Origin: Siphonodentalium dalli
Taxonomy: Eukaryota; Mollusca; Scaphopoda; Gadilida; Siphonodentaliidae
Reading direction: 5' to 3'
Assembly: GCA_032622095.1 (NCBI GenBank)
Contig: CP136065.1
Coordinates: forward strand, 111,457,195-111,521,194
DNA: 64,000 bases
Below are positions 29,538 through 43,141 of the stretch, piece after piece. A program made the translations under genes and the position numbers. The first letter of the stretch is position 1. Every line of letters begins with the position of its first letter. The notes under the pieces were generated by a model. That model was not told the DNA's origin. It did no database searches and saw nothing but the letters and a program-made list of their open reading frames with translations.

Positions 29538-32339
29538 TTATTCCGGTGAACCAGAACCAACTTCGCCTCGCCGGCCAGCTGCTTTTGTTTTGTCTTTGGT
29601 GAGTAATGTTTTCCTAAGTTCTAGTTCGTCAACTAAAGTGCTGCCTTGTAGTCTTATAAGACTGTTTGCGGCTAGTACCTGTAATCTGACGCGGATAGTT
29701 AATATATCGGCTGTGTCATGTAACGTTCTAATGGGGGTACGTATGTTTTCCTGAAGGGCCATTCTTAATGCTTTATTCTGTATAATTTGGAGTTTGTTGA
29801 GAGTGGATTTTGGAAGATCGGCTATTATTATGGCCCCATATTCCATAATTGGTCGTATAAATTGCTTATAAAGTTTAATCAGGGTTTCTGGATTGAGTCC
29901 CCATGAGGTGCCCCTGAGCATCCTTAATAGCCCAATTCTTTGGGAGGCCCTGGTCGCAATGTTTTTAATATGGGGATGAAAAGATAATCTATTATCGAGG
30001 GTTATGCCTAATAGAGTTGCTTCCTGGGTTTGTTCGAAAGTTTCCCCAAAGATGGATAAATTTAGTTTGCTTTTAGTATGTTTTCTACTAAATAAAATTA
30101 ACTGAGTTTTTTTGGCGTTGAGTTTGATGCGCCATTTGGAACACCATACTTCCAGGTCATTAAGTTGTTTTTGTAATCTTATTTCCAACGTTTTGGGGTT
30201 CCCCCCGGTGGTCCAGAGGCCCAGATCGTCGGCAAATTGTGATATTTGTATGTTATGAAGTGGATTGTGGGGGATGTCATTGACGTATATTAGGAAAAGT
30301 AGCGGGCTTAGGACCGACCCTTGAGGAGTACCTGCTTTGAGATCAACATTGTCTGAGATTTCATCACCCACCCTAACTTTGATAGATCTTTGCATGAGAA
30401 ACGATGATATGAGTCGTAACATTTTGGTGGGTATATCGGTGGTTGTTTTTAGTTTGTAGCGAAGGCCATGGTGCCACACGGAGTCAAAGGCCTTTTCTAC
30501 ATCCAAGAAAATGGCGGCCCCCTCCCAATCACGACCCAATGCTGTGCGCATATCTTCAACTATTCTGTAGATATGTTCGGTTCCATTTTTGCCTTTACGA
30601 TATGCACGTTGAAATTTATTAAAAAAGTTTTTGTTCTCTAAGTGGGATAATAATCTAGTGCTGATGATTCTTTCAAAAAGTTTACCTATACACTGAAGTA
30701 GGCTGATTGGTCTAAAGTTGGTAGCTATTTTGTGATCTTTGCCCGGTTTTGGAATCATCACCCCTATAGCGGATTTCCAGGATTTAGGGAAGTATCCGTG
30801 CTGTAGACATTTATTATATATTAGTTCTAACCTATCGAACAGTGATTTGGGGCCTTGTTTGATTATGCCGAAAGTTAATTCGTCGTCCCCTGGGGCTTTG
30901 TTTGGTTTCGCACGCTTGAGGGAGTCTTGAATTTCTAGGGAAGTGATGGGAGTTGCCAGTATATGCTTGTCATCTGCCTCTGGGATGGGGTATTTTAAGG
31001 AACCGTAAGTTTGTTTATATTGTCTTACATGTTCAATTACTTTCTTCCTGAATTTCCCATCAAATTGGTCCCCTTGGTGGGTTTTGTGGATGTTTTGTAA
31101 AGATGTCGCAAAAATTTTGGCTTTATCTTTGTTGTTTGTGAATGATTCGTCGGCCTCGTTTTTGAGCGGTTTGTCGTCATTATTGGAGGTGGCTTGGCTA
31201 GTTAGAATTTTGAATGTTTTCCAGAATTTACCATCTAGTTGTCTTTCCCCAAGTTCGGTGGTAACCCTTTCCCAAGATTCCCTTTTTTCCCGTCTAACTG
31301 CTTTATTTACTTGTCTGGTTAGGTTATTATACATGGTTCTGTACTCTGTGTCTTTGGGGTGCTTTTGCATTAATCTGCATGTTTTGCGTTTAAGGTGAAT
31401 TAAATCTAATGTTTCCCTTGATACCCTCCAAGTATTTTGCTTAATTTTCTTTTTTGGACATGCTATGTCAATGGCATCCTTAATAATATCAGATATTGTT
31501 TTGGCTGCCATCTCAATGTCATTAGGAGATTTAATTTCTGTCTTATCGATGTTTGCGTTGATTATTTCCCTGAATTTGTCCCAATTTGCATTTCTGAGGT
31601 TTCTTTTGAGAATAACTTTATTGTGTTGTGGTTTGGCATTTGTTATATAGAGTTCGACTGGGTAGTGGTCACTCCCTATGTCAAATCCTATTTTGCATTT
31701 ATGTATAGTTTTTGCAATTGATGGCGTGGCGAAAGCATAATCTAATATATCCCAAAATCTGGTCGCTATGTTATGGTGGGTCGCGATGCCTTTGTTATTG
31801 AGTAACACTAGTTCTTGGTCTTCGGTTATGTTGAAAAGGGCGTCTCCGTGTGGGTTGGTTTTGCTGCATTTATACACAATGTGTTTGGCGTTGAGATCTC
31901 CCAAAAAGATACAATTTTTGAATTTATTGGTGAAAAATTTGAACGTTGGGAGTTGAGGGGGGGTTTTGCAAGGGGGTACGTATAGTGAAACTATAGCAGT
32001 TTTCCTATTACTAATTGTGGTTTCGATTGCGATGACTTCGTCCGTAAGTTCCGATGTATTGATAATGGTGTATTTTATGTGGTGCCGTACTAGAATTGCG
32101 ACCCCACCCCCCGCGGAGGATCTGTCTTTCCTATGTGTATTAAAGCCCGGAAATGAAAATTTAGTATCATTGCCCAGTTTAGTTTCGTTAACTGTAAGTA
32201 TGTCTATTTTATTTTCTTCTACATATTCGACTAATTCCTGTTTGCGGGCCCTAATGCTGTTGGCGTTGATGTGTGCTATATTAAGGTTGCTCTGTGCCGC
32301 GTATGGAGGATAATAGGTTGTAGAGGTTATTTGACACAT
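29538..32339 (-). CDS. Jk ORF2: APE endonuclease-reverse transcriptase
   Basis: 933 aa from ATG 32339, 14 nt after the ORF1 stop. N-terminal APE domain (NLNIAHINANSIR, TVNETKL, GDLNAKH, SDHYPVEL). RT domain with PGDDELTFGIIK, NFRPISLL, FLDVEKAFDSVWH, GTPQGSVLSPLLF and FADD at residues 702-705. The thumb region follows (WRIKLNAKKTQLILFSR, LLGITLD) and a C-terminal helical part. No RNase H and no C-terminal zinc motif are visible, as usual in Jockey. It makes cDNA at a nicked target and could also act in trans on Hf RNAs (inference from the shared 3' hairpin). Confidence 0.93.
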   Translation of the reverse strand: MCQITSTTYYPPYAAQSNLNIAHINANSIRARKQELVEYVEENKIDILTVNETKLGNDTKFSFPGFNTHRKDRSSAGGGVAILVRHHIKYTIINTSELTDEVIAIETTISNRKTAIVSLYVPPCKTPPQLPTFKFFTNKFKNCIFLGDLNAKHIVYKCSKTNPHGDALFNITEDQELVLLNNKGIATHHNIATRFWDILDYAFATPSIAKTIHKCKIGFDIGSDHYPVELYITNAKPQHNKVILKRNLRNANWDKFREIINANIDKTEIKSPNDIEMAAKTISDIIKDAIDIACPKKKIKQNTWRVSRETLDLIHLKRKTCRLMQKHPKDTEYRTMYNNLTRQVNKAVRREKRESWERVTTELGERQLDGKFWKTFKILTSQATSNNDDKPLKNEADESFTNNKDKAKIFATSLQNIHKTHQGDQFDGKFRKKVIEHVRQYKQTYGSLKYPIPEADDKHILATPITSLEIQDSLKRAKPNKAPGDDELTFGIIKQGPKSLFDRLELIYNKCLQHGYFPKSWKSAIGVMIPKPGKDHKIATNFRPISLLQCIGKLFERIISTRLLSHLENKNFFNKFQRAYRKGKNGTEHIYRIVEDMRTALGRDWEGAAIFLDVEKAFDSVWHHGLRYKLKTTTDIPTKMLRLISSFLMQRSIKVRVGDEISDNVDLKAGTPQGSVLSPLLFLIYVNDIPHNPLHNIQISQFADDLGLWTTGGNPKTLEIRLQKQLNDLEVWCSKWRIKLNAKKTQLILFSRKHTKSKLNLSIFGETFEQTQEATLLGITLDNRLSFHPHIKNIATRASQRIGLLRMLRGTSWGLNPETLIKLYKQFIRPIMEYGAIIIADLPKSTLNKLQIIQNKALRMALQENIRTPIRTLHDTADILTIRVRLQVLAANSLIRLQGSTLVDELELRKTLLTKDKTKAAGRRGEVGSGSPE

Positions 32340-32353
32340 TCGTGTTTCACTGT

Positions 32354-34012
32354 CTACTTACTTTGCTTATCTATGTTCTTGTCGTGAAATTGCATTATGC
32401 TTGTTGTTATGTTTGTTTTATAATATTTGTTTACGTTGTTTTGGATTGTTTGCATTATTTTACTGTCTGCTTGGTCGGCGTTCTGGTACCTTATTTTGTG
32501 GGATTCAAAAATGCATGCATATAGCGTATTGGCCAATCTAAGTGCGTCTGACGTTTCGGCTGGTTTTTGTGTGATCGTTGCATATGATAATTTTTTGTAT
32601 TCTGCTTGTTTAACTGCCTCTATATATCTGGGGCACCCCTTGTATGTGGTTGGGTGGTTCCCATCACAATTGGCGCATTTAGCTTCGTCTTTTATAATTG
32701 GACATTCTTTATGGTCGTGAGGGCCCGCGCACCGTTTGCAAGTTTCGAATTCGTTGTCGCAAAATTTAGCTGTGTGGTGGAATGATTGGCACTTGAAACA
32801 TTGAGTTACGTGGGCCTGTGGTTTATAATCTAGGACTAGAGACTTGGATTTGTTGCTGCCCAGACGAACCCCCTTCAGAAGTTTGTCTTTTGCTTGTTTC
32901 GTCGGGCATCTAACTTTAATTTTGAAAGTAGGTTGGTCACCGTGTTTTGATGATATCAGTCGTTTAGCTTCGTATTCAGAGCCGATCTCTTTGATTATTT
33001 CCCCCTCTGTTATACTAGTGTGGACCCCGCATATGACCACGAAAAGGTTCTCATTGAGTGGAGTAAATTGTCCCTTAGTTGGCCGGAATTTTGTGTTCGA
33101 TAGTTTTAGCGCATTGATTTCCAAATGGGCCTTTGATATGAGAAAGAGGCGAGTTTCTTCGTTGGAAGGGTATACTAGTAGATTAGATCGTTTGGTTTTC
33201 TGCGTTTTAATAGGGTACTTTGACCCTAGAATACCGTGGAGTTCCCATGGGTTGTTGAGCATATTTTGAGTTGGGTTATCTACAAAAAGGGTGGCTGGAC
33301 GTTTGTTGTTGTTTTGCGCGTTGTTTGCATTGGCTGGTTTGGCTGTTTGTTTTTGGGTTTGGGTTGGATGAGGTATGGAACTATTTAATCTACGTTCTAA
33401 TCTACGTTTGCACTCCCTTGGTGTTGATGACGAAGAGCTAGATGGGCTCGGCGTTTCCCTATTGCGTTTCTTTTTGTTACCGGCCGTCTCAAACCCCTTA
33501 TCATCGGATGGCATATTTGTATCTTTGTGGGGGGTGATGATGGGGGTAACTATATCCTCTGTGAGTGTGAGCAGTGCAATGCCCGACATGTCAAGATCGT
33601 CATTTCTATGTATGTCTGCTGTCACTGTGGTGACTGGTTTGGACTTGTTGGCGGTTGGTGTTTTTTCCAAGGTTGGCGGTTTGACAGGGGAGTTTGTTTT
33701 AGTCTTGATAGGTGTCGGTTTCGGAGGTTTTGAAGATGTTCGGTGGTTTGCTGCTTTGGTGGTTTTAGTGATTTTAGATTTGTTTGTTTTTGTCATGGAT
33801 CTAGCCATTTCGAATATTTGTTGTTGTAGTTTTTTATTTGTTTTCTTCTGTTCTGCTAACTCTTTTTTTGTTTCCTCGAGTTGTCGCATGAGATTTTGTG
33901 CAGTGTCTTCTGCAGCTTTGGCATTGCGCTCTGCAGTAGCTTCAGCAGCTTTAGCGTTGGTCTCCATTGTTTCATGAAGCGATTTGATCGCTTGTAGGTG
34001 ATTTGTATCCAT
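32354..34012 (-). CDS. Jk ORF1: Jockey-type gag with three zinc knuckles
   Basis: 552 aa from ATG 34012. A coiled coil rich in Ala, Glu and Lys covers about residues 5-75, followed by a Lys/Thr/Pro-rich linker and a central domain around residues 240-400. Three consecutive zinc knuckles lie at about residues 405-460 (CFKCQSFHHTAKFC, CKRCAGPHDHKEC, CANCDGNHPTTYKGC). This knuckle trio is the hallmark of Jockey-group gag proteins. It is expected to bind element RNA and deliver it to the nucleus or target. Confidence 0.92.
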   Translation of the reverse strand: MDTNHLQAIKSLHETMETNAKAAEATAERNAKAAEDTAQNLMRQLEETKKELAEQKKTNKKLQQQIFEMARSMTKTNKSKITKTTKAANHRTSSKPPKPTPIKTKTNSPVKPPTLEKTPTANKSKPVTTVTADIHRNDDLDMSGIALLTLTEDIVTPIITPHKDTNMPSDDKGFETAGNKKKRNRETPSPSSSSSSTPRECKRRLERRLNSSIPHPTQTQKQTAKPANANNAQNNNKRPATLFVDNPTQNMLNNPWELHGILGSKYPIKTQKTKRSNLLVYPSNEETRLFLISKAHLEINALKLSNTKFRPTKGQFTPLNENLFVVICGVHTSITEGEIIKEIGSEYEAKRLISSKHGDQPTFKIKVRCPTKQAKDKLLKGVRLGSNKSKSLVLDYKPQAHVTQCFKCQSFHHTAKFCDNEFETCKRCAGPHDHKECPIIKDEAKCANCDGNHPTTYKGCPRYIEAVKQAEYKKLSYATITQKPAETSDALRLANTLYACIFESHKIRYQNADQADSKIMQTIQNNVNKYYKTNITTSIMQFHDKNIDKQSK

Positions 34013-34543
34013 TTTGAATTTGATTTGAAATTAAGTTAAATAGTGGTGATAGAATGGCGAAGAAATTGGAGCGATTGCGAAAAAAGTGTGAAAAATTTCG
34101 AAAAGTTGAAAATTAGAAGCAAAAGTGAAGAAAAAAAAAAATCGAAAAAGTGGAAATTTGTCTCGAAAAAATCGGTGTTGACAGACCTCTTCTCCTTAAG
34201 CACAAGCTGACTCTTTATACGCCGTGTGTCTCATCATATGGTACCAAGATTGCCGTACAACCAGCTATCCTACCTATGTTCGATGCTAAATAACCTATCT
34301 ATAAAATTCTAACAATTGAGTGCGTAGCCAGAGTGTCACAATATTGTCCAAAAGTAAGCCGAAAATAACAGTGCGAAGTGCGAAGATTAAATTGTACTTA
34401 ACAGCGGGTGTCCGAATAGCGTGGTATCCAGGTAGCCGTATCTAAGCGAGTCGCGCAGTCGTTGATTGCTCTATTGTCCAGAGTCGGTAGAGAGCTGTCG
34501 AGTGAGCGGTCTGTAATCAGCCAGGTGTTGGTGAATCGAGAAT
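34013..34543 (-). other. Jk 5' UTR
   Basis: 531 nt upstream of ORF1 on the minus strand, beginning ATTCTCGATTCACCAAC next to the target duplication. An internal promoter would be expected here for this clade, but I see no specific motif I can defend. Confidence 0.6.
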
Positions 34544-34557
34544 CGGACACCGATTCT
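34544..34557. repeat. Right target-site duplication of Jk
   Basis: CGGACACCGATTCT, exact match to 28179-28192; H4A ORF2 resumes with CAAGCTGCTG. Confidence 0.92.
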
Positions 34558-37900
<3,343 letters not shown>

Positions 37901-37936
37901 ACACCCGAAAGATCGGAAGCACAGCTTCAAACAAAC

Positions 37937-37952
37937 GGCCCTTTTCAGGGCC
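37937..37952 (+). terminator. Histone mRNA 3' stem-loop (H4, unit 3)
   Basis: GGCCCTTTTCAGGGCC then ACCAAA. Confidence 0.95.
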
Positions 37953-38564
37953 ACCAAATTATTTTAAAGAGATACTTTAAAAATTGCTGTACAGCAAAAA
38001 TAACACGCCATGTTAATACAATTTTAGTATATACATGAAAGGCACATAAAGGAGTGAGTGAGTGAGCGTGCGAGCGAGCGAGCGAGCGAGCGAGTGAAGG
38101 ATGGAAACGTGCTCATAAAAGTTTACTAAATACAATTTTTTTTTCGAACACTGCACTATGTTAGTTTAGTTCTATATATATAGACAAACTGCATAGTAAC
38201 TGAAATGTGTATGGACGTGTGACCTAACTTTTAATCACTTGTTACATCTTCATCAGGGAATTGGGCTATATTCCACAATTAAGCATTCAATATTCAAACA
38301 AGCTCATTCCCGTTATTATTATTTTTTACACACATTTCTGACAGCTACTTTGTTGCCATGCCCCCCACATATACGGGGCATGTTCTTATATACTTGATCC
38401 CAATAAATGCTATGTGCACTTTAGTTGGGATATTTGCTTATATTTTTATTCAGTTCAGTTCCCTTCCTTTTCATGGTTATTCGTGAATTCCTCATTGTCC
38501 CTAACCCACAGTGATTCGAATAGTTTAGCAATTCTAATAGTTTATCTTTTTGGAAAATTTGGGT
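37953..38564. other. H4-H2B tail-to-tail spacer, unit 3
   Basis: No gene. The GAGC microsatellite is at 38053-38098 with one GAGCGTGC variant; the CATGCCCC/GGGGCATG inverted repeat is present. Confidence 0.8.
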
Positions 38565-38580
38565 GGCCCTGAAAAGGGCC
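38565..38580 (-). terminator. Histone mRNA 3' stem-loop (H2B, unit 3)
   Basis: The minus strand reads GGCCCTTTTCAGGGCC then ACCCAAAT. Confidence 0.95.
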
Positions 38581-38609
38581 GTTTGTGTGTAAAGCTGTAA
38601 GTGAACAGT

Positions 38610-38981
38610 TTACTTGCTGCTGGTGTACTTCGTGACGGCCTTGGTGCCCTCAGAGACGGCGTGCTTGGCCAATTCACCTGGGAGAAGAAGTCTGACGGCG
38701 GTCTGGACCTCTCTGGAGGTGATGGTGGATCGTTTGTTGTAGTGGGCCAATCGGGAGGCCTCAGCTGCGATCCTCTCGAAAATGTCGTTGACAAAGCTGT
38801 TCATGATGGACATGGCTTTGCTGCTGACACCGGTGTCTGGGTGTACCTGTTTCAAGACTTTGTAGATGTAGATTCCGTAGGATTCCTTCCTTTTTCGGTG
38901 CCTCTTCTTGGTGCCGGTCGTTGACGCCTTCTGGGTCTTGGTGGCCTTTTTGGCTCCTTTGCTTCCTGCTTTGGGTGGCAT
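38610..38981 (-). CDS. H2B: Histone H2B, unit 3
   Basis: 123 aa, identical protein to units 1 and 2; intact promoter and stem-loop. Confidence 0.97.
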   Translation of the reverse strand: MPPKAGSKGAKKATKTQKASTTGTKKRHRKRKESYGIYIYKVLKQVHPDTGVSSKAMSIMNSFVNDIFERIAAEASRLAHYNKRSTITSREVQTAVRLLLPGELAKHAVSEGTKAVTKYTSSK

Positions 38982-39286
38982 CGTGAAACGAGATGAAAAT
39001 TATTTTACTTGACGAAATGTCGAGAAAATATGGATCGCCGGCAGAAACCGTTTTCTTTTATATCGCGAGTGCGCTCTAACGCGGATCAAACATAGCCCCC
39101 AGTTACTATTTTAAGCACACAAAGCTTCAGTTTTTAAACACGGACTTCGGCGAAAGCACATTATTGGCTCATTTATGTAGGTCGATCCGCAAAGGAGTAT
39201 AAATTTCCTACCCACCCCTCGGAGATTTAATTGTGGAGATTTAATTTTCCATTTGTCGAATTTCGTACACTAGAAAATACACAATT
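38982..39286. promoter_or_regulatory. Divergent H2B/H2A promoter, unit 3
   Basis: Uninterrupted and apparently identical to 15299-15603, with both TATA boxes and the inverted CCAAT. Confidence 0.8.
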
Positions 39287-39661
39287 ATGTCTGGACGTGG
39301 CAAAGGTGGCAAAGTAAAGGGAAAGGCAAAGTCCCGATCATCAAGGGCTGGACTCCAGTTCCCAGTCGGAAGAATTCACCGTCTGTTGAGAAAAGGCAAC
39401 TATGCTGAGCGAGTCGGTGCCGGAGCTCCAGTCTACTTGGCTGCAGTTCTCGAATACCTCGCAGCTGAGGTTCTCGAGTTGGCAGGAAACGCCGCTCGTG
39501 ACAACAAGAAGAGCAGAATCATCCCAAGACATCTGCAGCTTGCCATCAGAAACGACGAGGAATTGAACAAACTGTTGTCTGGTGTGACCATCGCCCAGGG
39601 TGGTGTTCTGCCAAACATCCAGGCTGTCCTCCTCCCCAAGAAATCTCAGAGCAGCAAGTAA
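39287..39661 (+). CDS. H2A: Histone H2A, unit 3
   Basis: 124 aa, identical protein to units 0-2, with intact promoter and stem-loop. Confidence 0.97.
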   Translation: MSGRGKGGKVKGKAKSRSSRAGLQFPVGRIHRLLRKGNYAERVGAGAPVYLAAVLEYLAAEVLELAGNAARDNKKSRIIPRHLQLAIRNDEELNKLLSGVTIAQGGVLPNIQAVLLPKKSQSSK

Positions 39662-39692
39662 ACAGTTTGCTACTCAAACACAACAACAAAAC

Positions 39693-39708
39693 GGCCCTTT
39701 TCAGGGCC
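39693..39708 (+). terminator. Histone mRNA 3' stem-loop (H2A, unit 3)
   Basis: GGCCCTTTTCAGGGCC then ACCCAAAT. Confidence 0.95.
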
Positions 39709-40137
39709 ACCCAAATTTTCCAAAAAGATAAACTATTACAAAATTGCTATATTAGATTAGATAACAATAAATATATATGTATAAGCGCAAGCAAACAATT
39801 GCAAGTCAGGAAAATAAGGGGGAGGGACTGGGTGTGTGTGGTATGTGTAGAGAGAGAGCTTGACATGTATAACATTACGTGTGATTCAATGTGTTAGAGA
39901 CATAGTATTTACTTGTTTTGGGTACGTGAAACTGATCAGTTAGTATCCAGGCGCGATGCCAACTGGAGGAATATAGCATTTTACTAAAATCTCAAGCAAA
40001 TCGATCGTGCCACTCCATAGAAAACATCGTCTGAACTACGCTCAATTGTAAATATTTACTATTCGATTCGGGGCGCATCTGTTGGCGATAAACTAACCAA
40101 AACGATTTCCCCACCAAGAGTCACTGCATTTAATTAG

Positions 40138-40285
40138 TATATAAGAACGACGGTGTGTCTTGTCAATTTGGATAAATATTTGTAAAAATTACTACTGTGA
40201 ACAATATTATTTTCCATTTATTGTTGATCACCATATCGGAGTGTTTCACATCACTTTAATATTAAGAGAGTCCAAAACAGACTCT
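40138..40285 (+). promoter_or_regulatory. Orphan TATA box and hairpin, unit 3 copy
   Basis: TATATAAG at 40138 and the AGAGTC/GACTCT inverted repeat near 40267-40285. Confidence 0.35.
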
Positions 40286-40348
40286 GGGTTTGCAGCCAGC
40301 CAAATTACATAATCGATTATTTATAACTTTCGTCAACATTTATCTTCA

Positions 40349-40531
40349 ATTACATTTATTTTTAATTACATTTATTTATAGTTACATTTATTTATAATTA
40401 CATTTATTTATAATTACATTTATTTATAATTACATACATTTATGATTACGTACATTTATAATTACATTTATTTATAATTACATACATTTATGATTACGTA
40501 CATTTATAATTACAAACATTTATAATTACAA
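40349..40531. repeat. Minisatellite, unit 3
   Basis: 183 bp of the 16-bp AT-rich repeat. Confidence 0.85.
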
Positions 40532-40671
40532 TTGAATAAAGTGTGACTTTTTTTTCTCTCCAAAACGAAGCATTACTTTTATTCAGTTTACAACATGTTA
40601 CGTTTGTGTGCATCAGTGACACAAATTATGTTTTTGTTTTGTGTTGTTTTAACACTGCTGTATTTGATATT

Positions 40672-40739
40672 TCCTTCCTTCCTCTCTTTCCTTCCTTCCT
40701 TCCTTCCTTCCTTCCTTCCTTCCTATCTTTCTTTGTTTT

Positions 40740-40775
<36 letters not shown>

Positions 40776-40776
40776 T
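40672..40776. repeat. Pyrimidine microsatellite, unit 3
   Basis: 105 bp; one more TTCC and fewer CTTT repeats than unit 0. Confidence 0.9.
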
Positions 40777-41474
40777 AGTTTTACTCCTTTTTGTATTGTT
40801 ATTCCTTTAGCATATTACTATTTGTAATTTTATTTCATTAACTTACATCTTTTTCCCTCGATTTCTTTCTCTCTTTCATCTTTTCTTTTCATCTTCTATG
40901 AACAAAACAAATTCAATATTTCGCTTTTGGGGGAGGGGGTCAGGTCACCGACCGACACGTACCGGGTGCGCACATACCGACAATAAAAATTAAAGGCTAG
41001 ATAGATACGGGGTGTTTCAAATTGAAGTGACCTATTTCTGTGTAATATGGAGGTGGGTGAGAGAAAAACAAACCGACCTTGGGTAAATACATATCAGCAG
41101 CACGACGTACGTCATTTATGTGGTCAACGGGACGTCACTCTGTGCACACAGGGCGTGTTGACGTTATAACAATTTAACAGCACATTTATTTAAGACACAA
41201 AATGCTGCCAACTGCCTTGTTCCAATGCTGAGTGACCGTCGCCGAAGGCACGAGCCATTAACAACTTTATGTGTAAAGTATTAATCGAAGGAAGAAATAA
41301 ATACAAAGAACCCATATTTACATACCTTGCATGTTACCAACTTCAACTTTCCCGCTTTTATTTGTCACACTCCGGTGGTTCATATCGTGCACGTCAGAGA
41401 GCTGCAAAGAGAAACCAGGTCAGTTATTAAAATTCAGCCAAAACAGGCGTCTTGAAATAGGCCCGCGCGCACAG

Positions 41475-41553
41475 TATAAATAAAGGACGATTAATCGCCT
41501 TGTCATTTCAGCTCGCTGATTCATACATACAATATAAAAAAAATGTCAGGGCG
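41475..41553 (+). promoter_or_regulatory. H4 promoter and start-codon stub (left target duplication of H4A-4)
   Basis: TATAAAT at 41475-41481 and AAAAAAAATGTCAGGGCG at the end. The H4 ATG (41543) opens a short frame (MSGRQASRYSHQ and so on) of about 23 codons into the element, ending at TAA. Confidence 0.85.
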
Positions 41554-41669
41554 TCAGGCCAGCAGATACTCACACCAGACTGACGCTGCGACGGCTTGGC
41601 CGTGTGTTTAACCCGCTTCCAGGGTGTTTCCCGCTTCTATTTGTATTTTTTCTTCTCACATGTTTCAAG

Positions 41670-42863
41670 ATGGCTGAGCTGGATCCGCGGCTCAACACTT
41701 CCAAAGATTCCATCATTCAAGGTATGTGCGACACACCACCTGCACCACCTGCTCCACCCGTCACCGACGCACCTTCTGCACCACCGGAACCACCACCTCC
41801 GCCTCCCGTTCAGAAGGTTTATATCTCTACAGATGGGTATGAAGTCGCGTCCACTGACCCACTGGATCCGTACAAGGGTACTTATGGCGAAAATACGTCC
41901 CTTCTTTCGGACGACGTGAAACAAAGCTTGTGGGGTAGAACTACCAACATTTTTCTTCGTGGTCCCCGCCCGGGACGCGTAAATGCCACATTGTTGGCGG
42001 AGAAGATTTCTGAAAGGATGCCCCAAGTCGGCATTACGGCGATCCATCGAGGTCAGGACAGCCGGGAATGGACAATTGTGTTTTCGACGGATGGTTTCGT
42101 TCAAGATTTTAGGCACCTCACACCTCCATTTTCTCCCATGGCAGGGATCACTACTGTCGCAGAACTTTCCCGGTACGAGCCTCGGGCGCACACCGTAAAA
42201 ATTAATTGGCTCCCGTTTAGCGTCCCGCATTCGGTAGTCATCGCGCACCTCACAGAATACGGGACGGTGCTGGAGATAGAGTACGAATCCTTCCGAGCCG
42301 TCGGCCAAGAAATCGCCAACGGCCGTCGGCGGCTTCGCATGAAATTTATTAAACCCGATATAACCGACTTTCCCGACTTCGGCATGCTGGCTGGATATAA
42401 AGTTTTCTACACGGTCGCGGGGAGATCGCCCTTATGCTTGAAATGTGGGCAGCGTGGCCACGTGCGCATGACTTGCCCAGACAACAACTTTTCCCCGTCG
42501 GGAGTGCTATCTCGGCCGACGGATTACGCGGCGGCAGTCCGCCGCCATAGAGGCCGGCCAGAATCACCTTCAGTGCAGCCCCCGGATGATGGTCACGTGA
42601 CCCTGTCAACGTTCGAGACACCATTAGCACCAGGGCAGGACTATATGCCTCCTCCCTCTTTCCAGGAGGGGGGGCTCCACAATGATTTCCAGTTGTCCGA
42701 GTCCGGGTCAGACGATTTGGATGTGGAAAAAGTTTCGGAATCGGACAGTCCTCTGTCCCCTGCCATTTACCGTATGGAAGTGATGGACACTCGCGCGGTT
42801 GGGGGGGGGGCAGTAAGCGACAGCATGAGGGTGACGAGGAACGTCACCCTCCTGCCAAGTTGA
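41670..42863 (+). CDS. H4A-4 ORF1 with G-run frameshift at the C-terminus
   Basis: From ATG 41670. It is collinear with H4A-1 ORF1 through the CCHC knuckle and acidic region. A ten-G run (42801-42810) shifts the frame, so the last residues read AVSDSMRVTRNVTLLPS and stop at 42863 instead of the normal stop at 42890-42892. The RNA-binding part is unaffected, so function may be retained. Real slippage and a base-calling error are both possible. Confidence 0.82.
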   Translation: MAELDPRLNTSKDSIIQGMCDTPPAPPAPPVTDAPSAPPEPPPPPPVQKVYISTDGYEVASTDPLDPYKGTYGENTSLLSDDVKQSLWGRTTNIFLRGPRPGRVNATLLAEKISERMPQVGITAIHRGQDSREWTIVFSTDGFVQDFRHLTPPFSPMAGITTVAELSRYEPRAHTVKINWLPFSVPHSVVIAHLTEYGTVLEIEYESFRAVGQEIANGRRRLRMKFIKPDITDFPDFGMLAGYKVFYTVAGRSPLCLKCGQRGHVRMTCPDNNFSPSGVLSRPTDYAAAVRRHRGRPESPSVQPPDDGHVTLSTFETPLAPGQDYMPPPSFQEGGLHNDFQLSESGSDDLDVEKVSESDSPLSPAIYRMEVMDTRAVGGGAVSDSMRVTRNVTLLPS

Positions 42864-43141
42864 ATGTGCGGGAAGGCCCAGCACCTGATTAATGTGTTTT
42901 AATATGATTGTGTATATTTATTCTCTTCGACCCTCGCTAACGTCCCTGATTTTCCCTTTTGCCTTCTGGATATATTGTGTTGCCTTTTTCTTCACGACCT
43001 CTCGCTTTTCCTCTGATTTTTGCACCTGCCCACCGACTCAACTTTACGCCAGATCCATTGGGGACTGGCTGTTCTTTGTGTCTTTCTGTATCTATTTATG
43101 TGTCCCTTGTCTCGTTTCGTATCTCACCTTTTCGACTTTCC

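Larger units (their letters stand above)
28193..34543 (-). mobile_element. Jk: full-length Jockey-like LINE
   Basis: 6351 bp inserted antisense into ORF2 of H4A-3 with exact 14-bp duplications. On the minus strand it has a 531-nt 5' UTR (34543-34013), ORF1, a 14-nt gap, ORF2, then an unusually long 1.34-kb 3' UTR (29537-28193). The 3' end has a hairpin (28239-28253) and no poly(A) tail. Both ORFs are open, so it may be a recent, autonomous copy. The three gag knuckles and the ORF2 layout (APE-RT, no RNase H) fit the Jockey clade, by eye. Confidence 0.92.
39709..41474. other. H2A-to-H4 spacer, unit 3
   Basis: Complete spacer with orphan TATA (40138-40145), minisatellite (40349-40531) and pyrimidine microsatellite (40672-40776). 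No coding gene on either strand. Confidence 0.8.
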
